Notes: a model not told the origin generated them from the letters alone. Shown: positions 8,037 to 18,248, numbered from the stretch's first letter. The stretch: DNA of 32,435 nt from Candidatus Woesearchaeota archaeon (GCA_016935125.1 JAFGRM010000017.1:1-32435); one strand, 5' to 3'. A program made the numbers and translations.

Positions 8037-9812
8037 TCAGGTATAATAATATTTGCCGCTGCTTTTCTGCTCCTTGTCCTTTTGCGAGCCTGACTTGTTT
8101 ATCCTTGGCCTTCCGGAAAGCGCCTCTCTTCTCAGTGTTATGTTGACCTCTTTTAGGAGCGCGTTCATGCCCTGCTCCATACTGAGCGGCTCTCCTGCAT
8201 GCCCTTTTACAGCAGGCTCACCTTCAAAGACAAGCAGCCTGTGCGACAGGTAATCAAGGAATACAAGGTCATGGTCAACTACCATCACACCAACGTCTCT
8301 TGTCGAAGCGAAGTTAGACAGGACCTTTGACAATACAAGCCTCTGCTCCACATCCAGATATGCAGATGGCTCATCTAGTAGTATGAGCTTTGCATCCCTT
8401 GCAAGCGCTTCTGCAATAGCTACCCTCTGCAGCTCGCCTCCTGAAAGCTCATTCAGCCTCTTAAGCAGGAGAGGCTTCAGCTCCAGCGGCCCAACAATGT
8501 CATTGCTGTTGTTCTGCACTGCCTCTTTTAGGACATTGCAAACAAGATCATCAGAATCGGCATCGAGATATTGCGGCTTGTAGCTAAGGCTAGTCTGTAC
8601 CCCTGGCTCGCCAGAGTCTGGCTTTAACATCCCTGCAAGCATCTTCACAAAAGATGTCTTGCCTATCCCATTCTCACCTATCACACCCAATATCTCGTTC
8701 TTGAAAAGGTTGCCCTTGTCTGCAGAAAGGTTAAAACCCCCAAGCTTCTTTGACATCCTCTGCCATTCTGTCAATATATTTGAGCGCGTCTCTTCAACAG
8801 GTGGCCTTATGTCAAACCTAATCATATGATCCCTAAACCTGACATTCTCCTCTTTCATGTAACCATCAAGATATATGTTTATTCCTGTGCGCGCTGACTT
8901 AGGCTGACTCACTATCCCGAACACGCCCGGCTTGCCGTACATGATGTTGATGATATCGGCCATGTAGTCAAGAGCGACAAGATCATGCTCAATTACCATC
9001 ACTGCAGTATTCTCATCTGCAAGATCACGGATGAACCTGGATACAATGAACCTCTGCTTGATGTCAAGGTAAGATGTCGGCTCATCAAATATATATAACT
9101 CTGCTTTCCTCATGACAGTCGCTGCGATCGCTATCCTCTGTAGTTCCCCTCCACTGACATTGGTTATGTCATTATCCAGCACATTGCCAAGCCCAAGAGT
9201 CTGTATGACCTCATCAAACACATCCTTCTCATCAGCACGTTTCAGCAGATCCCTGACTTTGCCTTTTGCATTCTTTGGTATAAGGTCAACATTCTGTGGC
9301 TTATACATAGTCCTTATTTTGTTGTCCCTTACCTGTTCAAAGAACACCTGCTTTTCTGTACCTTTAAAGAATTCAACCAGCTTGTCATAGCTCTTCTTTT
9401 GGTCTTTTTCAGCAGGCATATCAGTATTGTTAAGGTTCGGCCGCAGGACTCCGGCAAGGATCTTTATTGCTGTGGACTTGCCTATCCCGTTCTTGCCTAT
9501 TATCCCTGTAACCTTGCCAAACACAGGGCTTGGCAAAGAGAAAAGCGCAAACCCGTTTTTCCCGTACCTATGAATGGGCTCCTCTTTTAGCTCTTCAGGT
9601 AGGTTGATCACTGATATCGCGCCAAACGGGCACCGGTTCACGCAGATCCCGCATCCTGTGCATAGCGATTCATCTATGAACGGCTTCTTGTCACTGCCTT
9701 TTGTTATGCAGTCTGCTCCTGTCCTGTTGATAGGGCAAAGCTTTATGCAAAGGTGATCGCCGCAGCCTGTCGGATTGCACTTATCCTTATGTAACACTGC
9801 TATTCTTGCCAT
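8037..9812 (-). CDS. ABCE1/RLI ribosome-recycling ATPase (4Fe-4S ferredoxin domain plus twin ABC)
   Basis: N-terminal Cys motifs CNPTGCGDHLCIKLCP and CTGCGICVNRCPFGAI; two Walker A motifs GIIGKNGIGKST and GVIGENGIGKTS; two signatures SGGELQRIAIA and SGGELQRVAIA. Confidence 0.98.
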   Translation of the reverse strand: MARIAVLHKDKCNPTGCGDHLCIKLCPINRTGADCITKGSDKKPFIDESLCTGCGICVNRCPFGAISVINLPEELKEEPIHRYGKNGFALFSLPSPVFGKVTGIIGKNGIGKSTAIKILAGVLRPNLNNTDMPAEKDQKKSYDKLVEFFKGTEKQVFFEQVRDNKIRTMYKPQNVDLIPKNAKGKVRDLLKRADEKDVFDEVIQTLGLGNVLDNDITNVSGGELQRIAIAATVMRKAELYIFDEPTSYLDIKQRFIVSRFIRDLADENTAVMVIEHDLVALDYMADIINIMYGKPGVFGIVSQPKSARTGINIYLDGYMKEENVRFRDHMIRFDIRPPVEETRSNILTEWQRMSKKLGGFNLSADKGNLFKNEILGVIGENGIGKTSFVKMLAGMLKPDSGEPGVQTSLSYKPQYLDADSDDLVCNVLKEAVQNNSNDIVGPLELKPLLLKRLNELSGGELQRVAIAEALARDAKLILLDEPSAYLDVEQRLVLSKVLSNFASTRDVGVMVVDHDLVFLDYLSHRLLVFEGEPAVKGHAGEPLSMEQGMNALLKEVNITLRREALSGRPRINKSGSQKDKEQKSSGKYYYT

Positions 9813-9962
9813 ATCATTACCGTAGTTGCTGGGTTTTTTTAAAGATTTGTGTAATTTGATGCTTTTTACAGGACTCCAAGTGTACCCAAATAGATCCTAA
9901 AGTGAACCTAAATAACTCTAAAGTGATCTAAAGTGACTCTATATGGACAAATTTTATATTAT

Positions 9963-9999
9963 CAAAGGTGTTATACTGTTGCAAAGGTGTTATACTGTT
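9963..9999. repeat. 18-bp exact direct repeat upstream of the GH15 gene
   Basis: caaaggtgttatactgtt at 9963-9980 and 9982-9999, separated by 1 nt. Confidence 0.95.
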
Positions 10000-10066
10000 T
10001 GAGACTTCCTGGAAATTTCCATGACATCCTGTTCAATCAGATCTAAGGAAGAAGCATGGTGAATCA

Positions 10067-11158
10067 ATGATGGCCACTATCATCGACAAGAAAAAAGATG
10101 AGCAGCTGACAGCTCGCAGCATTGAGGTCATAAAGGACTGCTGCAGGCCGAACGGAGCAATCATCGCTGCAAACACCGAACATGGCTCATACCCAAAAGA
10201 TGTCCAGTCATACCATTACGTCTGGCCAAGGGATGCTGCATATGTCTGCCTTGCCCTTTCATACATAGGCGAGTTCGATGCCCAGGCAAGGTTCTTTGAC
10301 TGGCTCAGCTATCGGGCAGAGGGTATGGAGAAAGGCATGATATTCCAGAACTATCACCTGAACGGCAGGAAAAGATGGACTTCATACCAGCCAGATCAGA
10401 CTGGAATAATACTGGTTGCGCTCGCCAACCTTATCAAGAGTGGCCATCAAAAAGACAACCATATTGCCCTTGCAAGAAAACTTGCAGACACAATTGCTGC
10501 TGACTGGGAAAAGAACCATTTCAGGCATATAACCCAAAACCTCTGGGAAAACGAGTTTGCATACCCTAAGCTTGAGCAGTGCTTTGCCTATTCTGCAGCG
10601 ATTGTCGCAACAGGGTTGGCCCATATAAGCCCGCTCATCAGCAGAGATTATTCGCATGTCTGCAAAGAGATGAGAATGACTGCTGAATCTGCATACAGCG
10701 CCCATGAGGGTTATCATATCCGAAAGACCGGAATTGTTGCTGACAAAAGGCCAGACTCATCAAACCTAGGGCTTGTATGGCCAACAGGGGTTGTCGGGAA
10801 CTGTGGGGCTGTTGACCCTATCATAAAAAGGCTTTGGACAAAAAATGGGCTCATGAGATTTGAATTCGACAATTATGACAGTTTCAGGTATGAGGGAACC
10901 AATGCTTTCAGGGGCGCAGGTGCATGGCCACTCCTCAATTTCTGGGCAGCAATCGCATATAAAAAGACAGGCAATGACGACAAAGCCGCGGGGTTCTACA
11001 GCCAGGGCATGATGTGCGCTGATGAAAAAGGTTGCCTGCCTGAACAGGTGTTTGAGAACAGCATACAGTCATCTGTAAGCCCGTTGGCATGGTCGCATGC
11101 GATGCAGATAATAGCCAGAAATACTCTTGAAGGGCATGACATGATACGGACCACTTGA
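10067..11158 (+). CDS. Glycoside hydrolase family 15 (glucoamylase-like) catalytic domain protein
   Basis: YHYVWPRDAAYVCLALSYIG, NLWENEF...AYSAA and CLPEQVFENS...SPLAWSHA motifs match GH15; only the (alpha/alpha) barrel region is present. Confidence 0.85.
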   Translation: MMATIIDKKKDEQLTARSIEVIKDCCRPNGAIIAANTEHGSYPKDVQSYHYVWPRDAAYVCLALSYIGEFDAQARFFDWLSYRAEGMEKGMIFQNYHLNGRKRWTSYQPDQTGIILVALANLIKSGHQKDNHIALARKLADTIAADWEKNHFRHITQNLWENEFAYPKLEQCFAYSAAIVATGLAHISPLISRDYSHVCKEMRMTAESAYSAHEGYHIRKTGIVADKRPDSSNLGLVWPTGVVGNCGAVDPIIKRLWTKNGLMRFEFDNYDSFRYEGTNAFRGAGAWPLLNFWAAIAYKKTGNDDKAAGFYSQGMMCADEKGCLPEQVFENSIQSSVSPLAWSHAMQIIARNTLEGHDMIRTT

Positions 11159-11265
11159 TATGAACTGATACTATATATGGAAATTAGATATATGGAAATA
11201 TTATGCCCACAGAGCCAAGTATATATAGTGGCGGATTCTCCAAGACATTACAATTTATTCACTCT

Positions 11266-14200
11266 TCAGCCAAACCATTTCCCAAGACCCTCCTGTGTCT
11301 CCTTCTCTTTTCCAAAGACCTCTTCGACCCTGTTGTTCAGGAGCTGCAGCGTCTGTTTTAGGTAGACAGGAAGGTTATACTTTTCAGCAAGGCTAAGCAT
11401 TGGCTTTAGGTATTTTATCACAGAACCTTCTGCAACTGTAAATATTATCTTTCCTCCACATTTTGTGCATTTGCCTGCAAGCGGGACACGCCTGAATTTC
11501 TCGTTGCACTTGACACACCTGAACTGCTGCATTGAAAATTTCCTGAGGTTGCCTTTGGTGTCTTTCAAAAAATGCTTGTCTATCACAAAACGTGCAACCT
11601 CTGACTCATCGACTGCACGGATACGCTCAGCAAGCTTCATCTGCCCTTCCAGTTTCTCCCTCATCGAAGGCAGTGACTTATATGCAGAGCACTTGACGCC
11701 GCTGTTCGCGTTTGTTACCTCATGCGTAAACCCTATCCCCTCATATTGCCCTGGCGTATTCAGCCTCTTGTTGAGCTGCTCGACCCTGATATCCCATGGC
11801 ATCTTGTATGCGTTTGCCGCATCAAACATCTCAAGGGGATACTCATGGACAACATCCATGCCATGGACCATATCATCAACCTCTGCAGGGATTATCTTTG
11901 AAGAGAGTACCAACGGCGCATCCATAGTCTTTGCTCCGCGCGTGTCAGGAAGGTATCTCCTGGAAAAGTTCAGGAACCCATCAAGAAGAAGCATCGCCCC
12001 TGCCTCATCACCATCACAGTCACGTCTCATGGCTGCGTGGAAGAGTGGATGCGCAAAAAGACCCTGGGTCTCTGAAAACCCTATTATCCTTACTACTGTG
12101 CCTGCGGATATGTGCGGCGCAAGCCCTATCAACAGGTGGCCGATAAGATCCTCCTTGCTGTTGACATTATAATAAGGCTTTTGATTATAGTGCTTTACCA
12201 AAAGTTCATCTATGAACTGCGCAACCCTCACAAAAACCCTGTCTCCCTGCTCATCCATAGCTTCCTGTCCGCCAGGCAGTATTATATCCTGGGGCTTTAA
12301 CTCAACCACCTGTGTAGGTTCATTCAAAGGAAGCCCTTTGCAATCTTTCTTATAGCCAAGGCTGTTCAGCTTCTCGACAGAAACGCCAATCTCTTTAGGC
12401 TTGAAATGCGTCATAGGCAACTCTGTCATGTCAAAGCGCACTGTGCCGTCCTTGTTGACAAATACATCATGCTTCGCCCTAAGCACACCTTTGAAGATGT
12501 GCTCAGGGATGTGGTCCCTGTTGCTTGTCCCCCTCACTCCTTTTATAAGGTCAGGATAGCTTCTCTCTTTCAGCTCAACTATGGCCTTGCTGAAATAATG
12601 CCTGATATCAAGGTTCTGCAGCATATACGGCTTTGCAGAACCATGCACCTTGCATTCCGGCTCGTCCTGGACCTTATCACACTGCTGGCAATAGTACTGC
12701 TTTTTTGTGTTCTTCCCGCAGCTCTCGCAAACACTATAGATGGTCTGCTTTTTGCAGCTGGAGCAATAATACAAAGGGAACTCTGCCTTTATATGGCCAA
12801 GCTCAAGAGCAGACTGGAAGCTTCTCAGCCGTCCACCTTCTTCTCCCACTGGAAAAAGTACCTGTGGGCTGCCCAGCATCTTTCTCATCTTGGCTTTTTC
12901 AGGCCTGCCCATCCTTGCACCGACAAAGGTCCCTGCCTTGTCCCTTATGGTGAATCCTGCAAGGCTGTTTATGATCTCAAGGACGCCCTGCTCTGGCCGG
13001 ACATGAGATAGGAGGGATTCTATATCACTATCCCTCATATAGCCAAGGCTCGAAAGAAAAGCCTGGGCAAACTCCTTCTCTATTACGACGAATTCGTTGT
13101 TGACGACAAGATGAGGAAGCGCAATCATCTCCAGCGCTGTCTTGTTGTCGTGGAACTCTTTTGAGTATGGAAGTATAGCCTTTGTTATGCTGCTGTTGTC
13201 CCTGACAAGCTTCAGATGCCTAAGCCATGCTATAAGCCCCCTTAGATCCTCACAATCTATCTGCGTCCAAAAAAATGTGTAAACTGGGTGCAGGGGAACT
13301 GAAAGCTTTGTTGATATGTTGATCGCTGCGCGTGCTGATATCTTCGCCCTTGTGGGGTTTCTTATCAAGAGCTCAAGCTTCTCAGGATCTATGTCGATAT
13401 GCTCTGCAAGCTTTTCGCAGTCAAGCGTCCCGAAAAGATCGACTGACTTTTTCTCGAGCTCCTTTACCCACCACTCTTCTGTGTAACCGGCAGGAACAAG
13501 CATGTGGCCATTCTCAAAAAAATCACCATAATTGAAAAGTATGTCCCCAAGATAGAGTATCTTTTCCATATCAGGATGGTATCTCTTTGCATCCTTTATG
13601 GAATTGATCTCCTTTACACTGCCATCCTTAAGCCTGATAACAGGTCCGTTTATTGTATCACATGATGTCATAGAGGCTGCTTTACCTGGCCTTTCGACCT
13701 TGAGCTGGGTCCCTATCGCTATATACCTGTCCAGGAGAACCATTGTCGCTGGATTGATAGCTGCTGCTGAAAGCCCTGAAAGGCGTGACCTGCCATATCT
13801 CAGCCTGAATCCTCCTGACCGCATGGGAAAACCTAGTACAGGCCTTCCGGCGACAAGATCCTTTATGTAAGTATAATTCGGCGAGAGCTTCTCCTTTTTC
13901 CCATCTGCTTCTGCAGGCTTTGCCTTTGCCTTGACCTTTTTTTGCAGTTCCAAAAACTCGTTCAGAAATCCCCAGTCAAGCCCGAACTCCTTTCCCCATA
14001 CCTGAAGCCTCTTCCAGAGCTTAGGTGATTTCTGCGACAGCCCTTCTGCAAAGACAAGTGCCATCCCGCCCCTTATCCTGTTTGTCTCTATCCTTGGGAT
14101 GTCCTTGTAATTTGAAACCTCAAACTTCTCAGTCGGGTCGCCGCTGATCTCGACAGGGATATGCCTTGCAAGAAAATCAAGCTCCTCTTCAGATGGAAAA

Positions 14201-14832
14201 TACTGAAGGTTTGTGACCCTCTCATGGTAATCCCTTATCTCTGTCTTATACCTGTTTACCTCATCATCTGTCGCATCATACTTGCCATAACCCATGCAGG
14301 TCCCCACATAATCAGTAAGTATCAGTGAGAATGCAGCAGCGGTCCCACCTGCACCTCTTATCGGCCCTGCATAGCATGGGCAGAGGTATTCCCCCCCATC
14401 CTTCCTTTTCTTTATCTTAAGCTCGATAAATCCCTCAAGTGGTGCTGCGACTATCCCTCCTGTATGGTATGCAAACCCAGCCCTTATCCCAACTTCCATT
14501 GCCTGGTTCTTGTCTTCAAACCTGCAGAACTTCTCTTTTGCTATCTCCTCTGCAATCAACAACGCGACCCTCCAATCCATAGGAGAGTACTTCTTTTCCA
14601 ACTCCACTATACGCTTTGTCATGCCAGAACCAAGAAGGTTAGGTGCAACAGTGCCTATCAGCCCCTCTACCCTCTCTGCCATGTTCTTTGCAAGCTTTAT
14701 GTCGACTTCCTTTTCAGGATCAAGCCCCATCTTCCTTGCAGCAGTCGCTATATCAAAGCATCTCTTTATATCCTTATCTATCCCTAAGAAAAATTCAGCC
14801 ATCTCAGGGCTCTCTGTGCTGGCTTCTGGCAT
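11266..14832 (-). CDS. polC: DNA polymerase II (family D) large subunit DP2
   Basis: 1188 aa; HAAMRRDCDGDEAGAMLLLDGFLNFSRRYLPDTRGAKTMDAPL, RFRLRYGRSRLSGL-type motif (GGFRLRYGRSRLSGL), Zn-finger motifs; no obvious intein-sized insertion. Confidence 0.98.
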   Translation of the reverse strand: MPEASTESPEMAEFFLGIDKDIKRCFDIATAARKMGLDPEKEVDIKLAKNMAERVEGLIGTVAPNLLGSGMTKRIVELEKKYSPMDWRVALLIAEEIAKEKFCRFEDKNQAMEVGIRAGFAYHTGGIVAAPLEGFIELKIKKRKDGGEYLCPCYAGPIRGAGGTAAAFSLILTDYVGTCMGYGKYDATDDEVNRYKTEIRDYHERVTNLQYFPSEEELDFLARHIPVEISGDPTEKFEVSNYKDIPRIETNRIRGGMALVFAEGLSQKSPKLWKRLQVWGKEFGLDWGFLNEFLELQKKVKAKAKPAEADGKKEKLSPNYTYIKDLVAGRPVLGFPMRSGGFRLRYGRSRLSGLSAAAINPATMVLLDRYIAIGTQLKVERPGKAASMTSCDTINGPVIRLKDGSVKEINSIKDAKRYHPDMEKILYLGDILFNYGDFFENGHMLVPAGYTEEWWVKELEKKSVDLFGTLDCEKLAEHIDIDPEKLELLIRNPTRAKISARAAINISTKLSVPLHPVYTFFWTQIDCEDLRGLIAWLRHLKLVRDNSSITKAILPYSKEFHDNKTALEMIALPHLVVNNEFVVIEKEFAQAFLSSLGYMRDSDIESLLSHVRPEQGVLEIINSLAGFTIRDKAGTFVGARMGRPEKAKMRKMLGSPQVLFPVGEEGGRLRSFQSALELGHIKAEFPLYYCSSCKKQTIYSVCESCGKNTKKQYYCQQCDKVQDEPECKVHGSAKPYMLQNLDIRHYFSKAIVELKERSYPDLIKGVRGTSNRDHIPEHIFKGVLRAKHDVFVNKDGTVRFDMTELPMTHFKPKEIGVSVEKLNSLGYKKDCKGLPLNEPTQVVELKPQDIILPGGQEAMDEQGDRVFVRVAQFIDELLVKHYNQKPYYNVNSKEDLIGHLLIGLAPHISAGTVVRIIGFSETQGLFAHPLFHAAMRRDCDGDEAGAMLLLDGFLNFSRRYLPDTRGAKTMDAPLVLSSKIIPAEVDDMVHGMDVVHEYPLEMFDAANAYKMPWDIRVEQLNKRLNTPGQYEGIGFTHEVTNANSGVKCSAYKSLPSMREKLEGQMKLAERIRAVDESEVARFVIDKHFLKDTKGNLRKFSMQQFRCVKCNEKFRRVPLAGKCTKCGGKIIFTVAEGSVIKYLKPMLSLAEKYNLPVYLKQTLQLLNNRVEEVFGKEKETQEGLGKWFG

Positions 14833-14883
14833 CTTGTGTCTTTAGCTTTTATCTAATGTGTCTGTTTTTACCTCTCATCTTCC

Positions 14884-14928
14884 ATTCTTAATATTCTTAA
14901 TATTCTTAATATTCTTACTATTCTTGCT
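14884..14928. repeat. 9-bp tandem repeat (attcttaat), 5 units
   Basis: attcttaat x3, then attcttact, attcttgct; between DP1 and DP2 genes. Confidence 0.95.
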
Positions 14929-14995
14929 ATATCATTTATTATTTTACTACAGTATTAATATTTACATGGTATTAATAGTATGTTTCCAGTCTCTG

Positions 14996-16642
14996 CTAAA
15001 ACCTTAGTATCTTTGTCTCCCTTGTCTGCAGGTTTACGATAGGAACCCTTGCCGGCTCAGGGTGATGCCCCATCTTAAGCTGGAAGCTTGTCGTGGACTG
15101 CCAGCATGAGCCGCATATGAGCGACACACCCCTGTAGCTCGATACAGCAACCTTGTGGATGTGCCCTGAAACAAAAAAGTCAGGCACCCTGCCTATCACC
15201 AACGGATCAAACTCTGTGTCTGGCTCGTGTAGTGTAGAGTTGTTGCTCGGAGCAAGATGCCTTCTTTGGAGCAGGAACTTCATTATTAGGTCGGCCCTGT
15301 CATACCCGCCGCTGTTCCTTATCGAATCCACATTGGCAACATAATAATCAAAACTATATCCATGATACAGCAACACATCAAAACCAGGAAAATCCTCTGT
15401 TGCAGCGATGTTCACAATAGATGGGTTGCTGAGCATGGTAAGGTTGGGTATCTCAAGCAATGGCCTGATAAAGTCCCTTGACAACGGCAGCTGCGGCTCA
15501 GAAAGCCTTGAGCCATCATGGTTTCCTGCACAGACAATTATCTGTATGTCTTTTGGTATCCTTGAAAGAAGCTTTGCGCAAACCTCATACTGCTCATATA
15601 TATCTTTTATCAAAAGCTCAGACTCCTGACCTGGATATATGCCTACCCCATCCACAAGATCGCCTGCTATAAAGATGTACTTGATCTTTTTTATGATCTC
15701 AAGCTGCGCAGGGCTCCCTATCTCGCCGTTGATCCATTTCAGGAATTTCTCAAACTCGCTCTTCAGGAAAGTGTCAGAGCCGATATGGAGGTCAGAAAGG
15801 AAGAGCGCATATATCTCATCAGGGCATTTCTTAAGCTCTTTGTGTGCAGGGATCTCAGGAAGGACAATCTTGCTGCAGTATACTATACCATCACCACTCA
15901 CACCAGTTACACCGATGACCTCATCAACCACAATATCCTTTGCCAACTCTATCATATCCTGCTTGGACTTGCTGACCATGACCTTGATCTCAGATGTGGG
16001 ATCCTCAAGAGCCATTATGACATGGCCTTTTGGCGTTATTGTCTTTTCCTTGACAAGCCCTATAAGAGAGACATTCTCCCTTTCCCTTTTGGCCAGGATT
16101 CTTGCTGCTGATGTCAAGCCCGACAATTCCTGCCTTGAGCTCAACATGCTTTCGATCGCCTTGTACCTGGCATTGTAGTACTTGACAAAATCCTGGATGG
16201 TCTTCTTTTGCGCTATCTTGTCGTAGTTGAACAATACCTTGACACCTGCCCTGTCATTGCCAATATCACCTGTTGTCTTTGTATCGCCAGTTGCTTTATC
16301 TCCTTCTAAGCCCGGTCTTTCAACTGCAGCTAACGAGCTAATCGAGCTTCTGTATGGCTTGCTGTCTTTCTTCTTTTCCTCTATCACCTTGAACCTTTCG
16401 ATATCCTTCCAGTTCAGATGCCCAGGCTTTCCCTGCATTATCCTTATGAAATCCTTGTTTAAAACAGCAGGCGCAGTGTTTGCTGAAAGGTCGCTGTCTT
16501 CCTGCTCAAGAAATTCCCTTATTTTGGCTAACCCTTCTTCTTCCTTAAATATGTCCGGGCTTGGGAGTATTCCCCTTCCCAGCATATCAGCTATCAGCCT
16601 TTTTTTGAGTTCTGTTCCACTTATTGTTGCTACAGTCTGCAT
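14996..16642 (-). CDS. polB: DNA polymerase II (family D) small subunit DP1 (calcineurin-like phosphoesterase exonuclease)
   Basis: OB fold plus metallophosphoesterase motifs LFLSDLHIGS, FIAGDLVDGVG, CAGNHDG, LLYHGYSFD, VSGHIHK. Confidence 0.97.
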   Translation of the reverse strand: MQTVATISGTELKKRLIADMLGRGILPSPDIFKEEEGLAKIREFLEQEDSDLSANTAPAVLNKDFIRIMQGKPGHLNWKDIERFKVIEEKKKDSKPYRSSISSLAAVERPGLEGDKATGDTKTTGDIGNDRAGVKVLFNYDKIAQKKTIQDFVKYYNARYKAIESMLSSRQELSGLTSAARILAKRERENVSLIGLVKEKTITPKGHVIMALEDPTSEIKVMVSKSKQDMIELAKDIVVDEVIGVTGVSGDGIVYCSKIVLPEIPAHKELKKCPDEIYALFLSDLHIGSDTFLKSEFEKFLKWINGEIGSPAQLEIIKKIKYIFIAGDLVDGVGIYPGQESELLIKDIYEQYEVCAKLLSRIPKDIQIIVCAGNHDGSRLSEPQLPLSRDFIRPLLEIPNLTMLSNPSIVNIAATEDFPGFDVLLYHGYSFDYYVANVDSIRNSGGYDRADLIMKFLLQRRHLAPSNNSTLHEPDTEFDPLVIGRVPDFFVSGHIHKVAVSSYRGVSLICGSCWQSTTSFQLKMGHHPEPARVPIVNLQTRETKILRF

Positions 16643-16824
16643 TTCACCCTCTGCTCCTTATTTTGCTTATTGACTAGTTATTATTGACCACATTTGATCT
16701 TAACCATTATTCAACGATTATCCAACAATTAACCACAAGAGTTATCCATAAGAGTTATCTTCCATAAGGGCTTGCTATAAGGCAATCTTTGCCACATCGA
16801 ATATCATAAATAATTACCATAAAA

Positions 16825-16854
16825 ATGACCACAGTCATAATGACCACAGTCATA
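16825..16854. repeat. Exact 15-bp tandem duplication
   Basis: atgaccacagtcata repeated twice head to tail between DP1 and cdc6. Confidence 0.95.
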
Positions 16855-16905
16855 TAAAGGACCAAAAGGACCAAAATCATGCAATTGACATGATCATATA
16901 ATTGC

Positions 16906-18135
16906 TCACAATGCAAGGCTTCGCTCGAGCATGATCTTAACATTGGGAAATGTTGAAGAAGGTATTGCAGGCGTAATCTCGCGTGTCCTTCCAAACCTCC
17001 CTTTTGAAATCACCCTTGCGTTTATTATACCAAGCATGTCCAGCTCAGCAACGATGTCTGAAAGCCTCCTCTGGGTAAGTGGCCTAAGCCCAATCTTATC
17101 GCAGAGATCCTTGTAGAGCTCATAGACATCTCCTGTATAAATAGACTCAGATTTGCCCTTTGAGAGAAGCAGAATAGTATAAAGTGTCGCCTGGTGCTGT
17201 TTCGGCTGTGTCTTTGTTATCTCTATTACCCTATCTTTCTCTATCTTTTCTTCGGCAGAATCTATATGCTTGAGCTTGACAATGTTGTTGTTCTCACGCT
17301 CACACAACTCGCCTGCGACCCTCAATAGCTCAAGCGCCCTTCTTGCATCGCCGTGCTCTCTTGCGGCATAAGCCGCGCATTTCTCAATCACACCTGCTGC
17401 TATCACATCTTCCTTAAATGCTCTTTTTGACCTTTCCTTAAGTATACACTGGAGCTGCAACGCATTATAAGGTGGGAAGACTATCTCCTCTTCGCTCAAT
17501 GAAGACTTAGCGCGCGGGTCGAGCTGGTCAATAAACATAAGGTCGTTTGATATCCCAATTATTGAGATCTGGCATCTCTTCAGGTCCTGGTTGAGCCTTG
17601 TCAGGTTGTATATTATGCCATCGCCTGCCTTTTTGACAAGCTGGTCTATCTCGTCGAGAATTATTATTATGAGCTGCTTCTTTTTCTCAAGAAGGTTTAT
17701 GAACACCTTGTAGATCTCATCAGTGGGAAGCCCTGTTGCAGGGAGCTCTTTGCCTTTCCATATGTCATCAGGCCCAAGCTCAGATATTATCTGTGATATC
17801 AGCCTGTACTCTGTGTCTGCCATCCTCTTAAGCTTGCAGTTAAGATATATCGTGCTTACTGGTATGCTCTTATCTTTTGCAACATTTACAAGGTTCTCTG
17901 CTGTATGCCTTGCACAAAGCGTCTTTCCTGTACCAGTCTTTCCATAAAGAAAAAGGTTAGATGGCTTTTCAAGCCTGAGGCATGGTGCGAGGATGTTTGC
18001 TATCTGGTTTATCTCATCATCCCTGTGCTGAATCTTTTTTGGTGAATATGTGGATTGTAACACCTTCTTATCCAAAAACAAGGAGTCTTTGGTTAGGAAT
18101 GTCTCAAAAAACTTGGTTAGGTTCTTTTCTGCCAT
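16906..18135 (-). CDS. cdc6: Orc1/Cdc6 replication initiator
   Basis: AAA+ Walker A LFLYGKTGTGKTLCARHT, Walker B IIIILDEIDQL, sensor 1 IIGISND, HGDARRALELLRVAGE, C-terminal winged-helix region. Confidence 0.97.
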   Translation of the reverse strand: MAEKNLTKFFETFLTKDSLFLDKKVLQSTYSPKKIQHRDDEINQIANILAPCLRLEKPSNLFLYGKTGTGKTLCARHTAENLVNVAKDKSIPVSTIYLNCKLKRMADTEYRLISQIISELGPDDIWKGKELPATGLPTDEIYKVFINLLEKKKQLIIIILDEIDQLVKKAGDGIIYNLTRLNQDLKRCQISIIGISNDLMFIDQLDPRAKSSLSEEEIVFPPYNALQLQCILKERSKRAFKEDVIAAGVIEKCAAYAAREHGDARRALELLRVAGELCERENNNIVKLKHIDSAEEKIEKDRVIEITKTQPKQHQATLYTILLLSKGKSESIYTGDVYELYKDLCDKIGLRPLTQRRLSDIVAELDMLGIINARVISKGRFGRTREITPAIPSSTFPNVKIMLERSLAL

Positions 18136-18139
18136 TTGG

Positions 18140-18161
18140 TTTCCAGTGGAAATAAGGGTTT
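18140..18161 (+). promoter_or_regulatory. Origin recognition box (ORB) motif
   Basis: TTTCCAGTGGAAATAAGGGTTT, closely matching the archaeal ORB dyad (TTCCAnTGGAAA) with 3' G-rich tail. Confidence 0.8.
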
Positions 18162-18193
18162 ATAAAACTTTTTATCTGGGCCTTATAATAAGA

Positions 18194-18212
18194 CCTTTGT
18201 TTCATGTGGAAT
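18194..18212 (-). promoter_or_regulatory. ORB-like motif, opposite orientation
   Basis: Reverse complement TATTCCACATGAAACAAAG(G): TTCCA...GAAA core plus the AAnAAGG-like tail. Confidence 0.55.
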
Positions 18213-18248
18213 ATATAAATAATGTATACTTAAACATATATCTTTTCA

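Noticed and set aside
9998-10022. ORB-like ttcctggaaatttcca near the GH15 gene
   Set aside because: Only the TTCC/GGAAA words match; no ORB dyad spacing or G-rich tail.
11266-14832. Intein in DP2
   Set aside because: The catalytic RRDCDGDEAGAM region is uninterrupted and the length fits an intein-free DP2.
11465-14891. Multiple plus-strand ORFs opposite DP2 (up to 235 aa)
   Set aside because: Shadow ORFs antisense to a clear 1188-aa DP2 gene.
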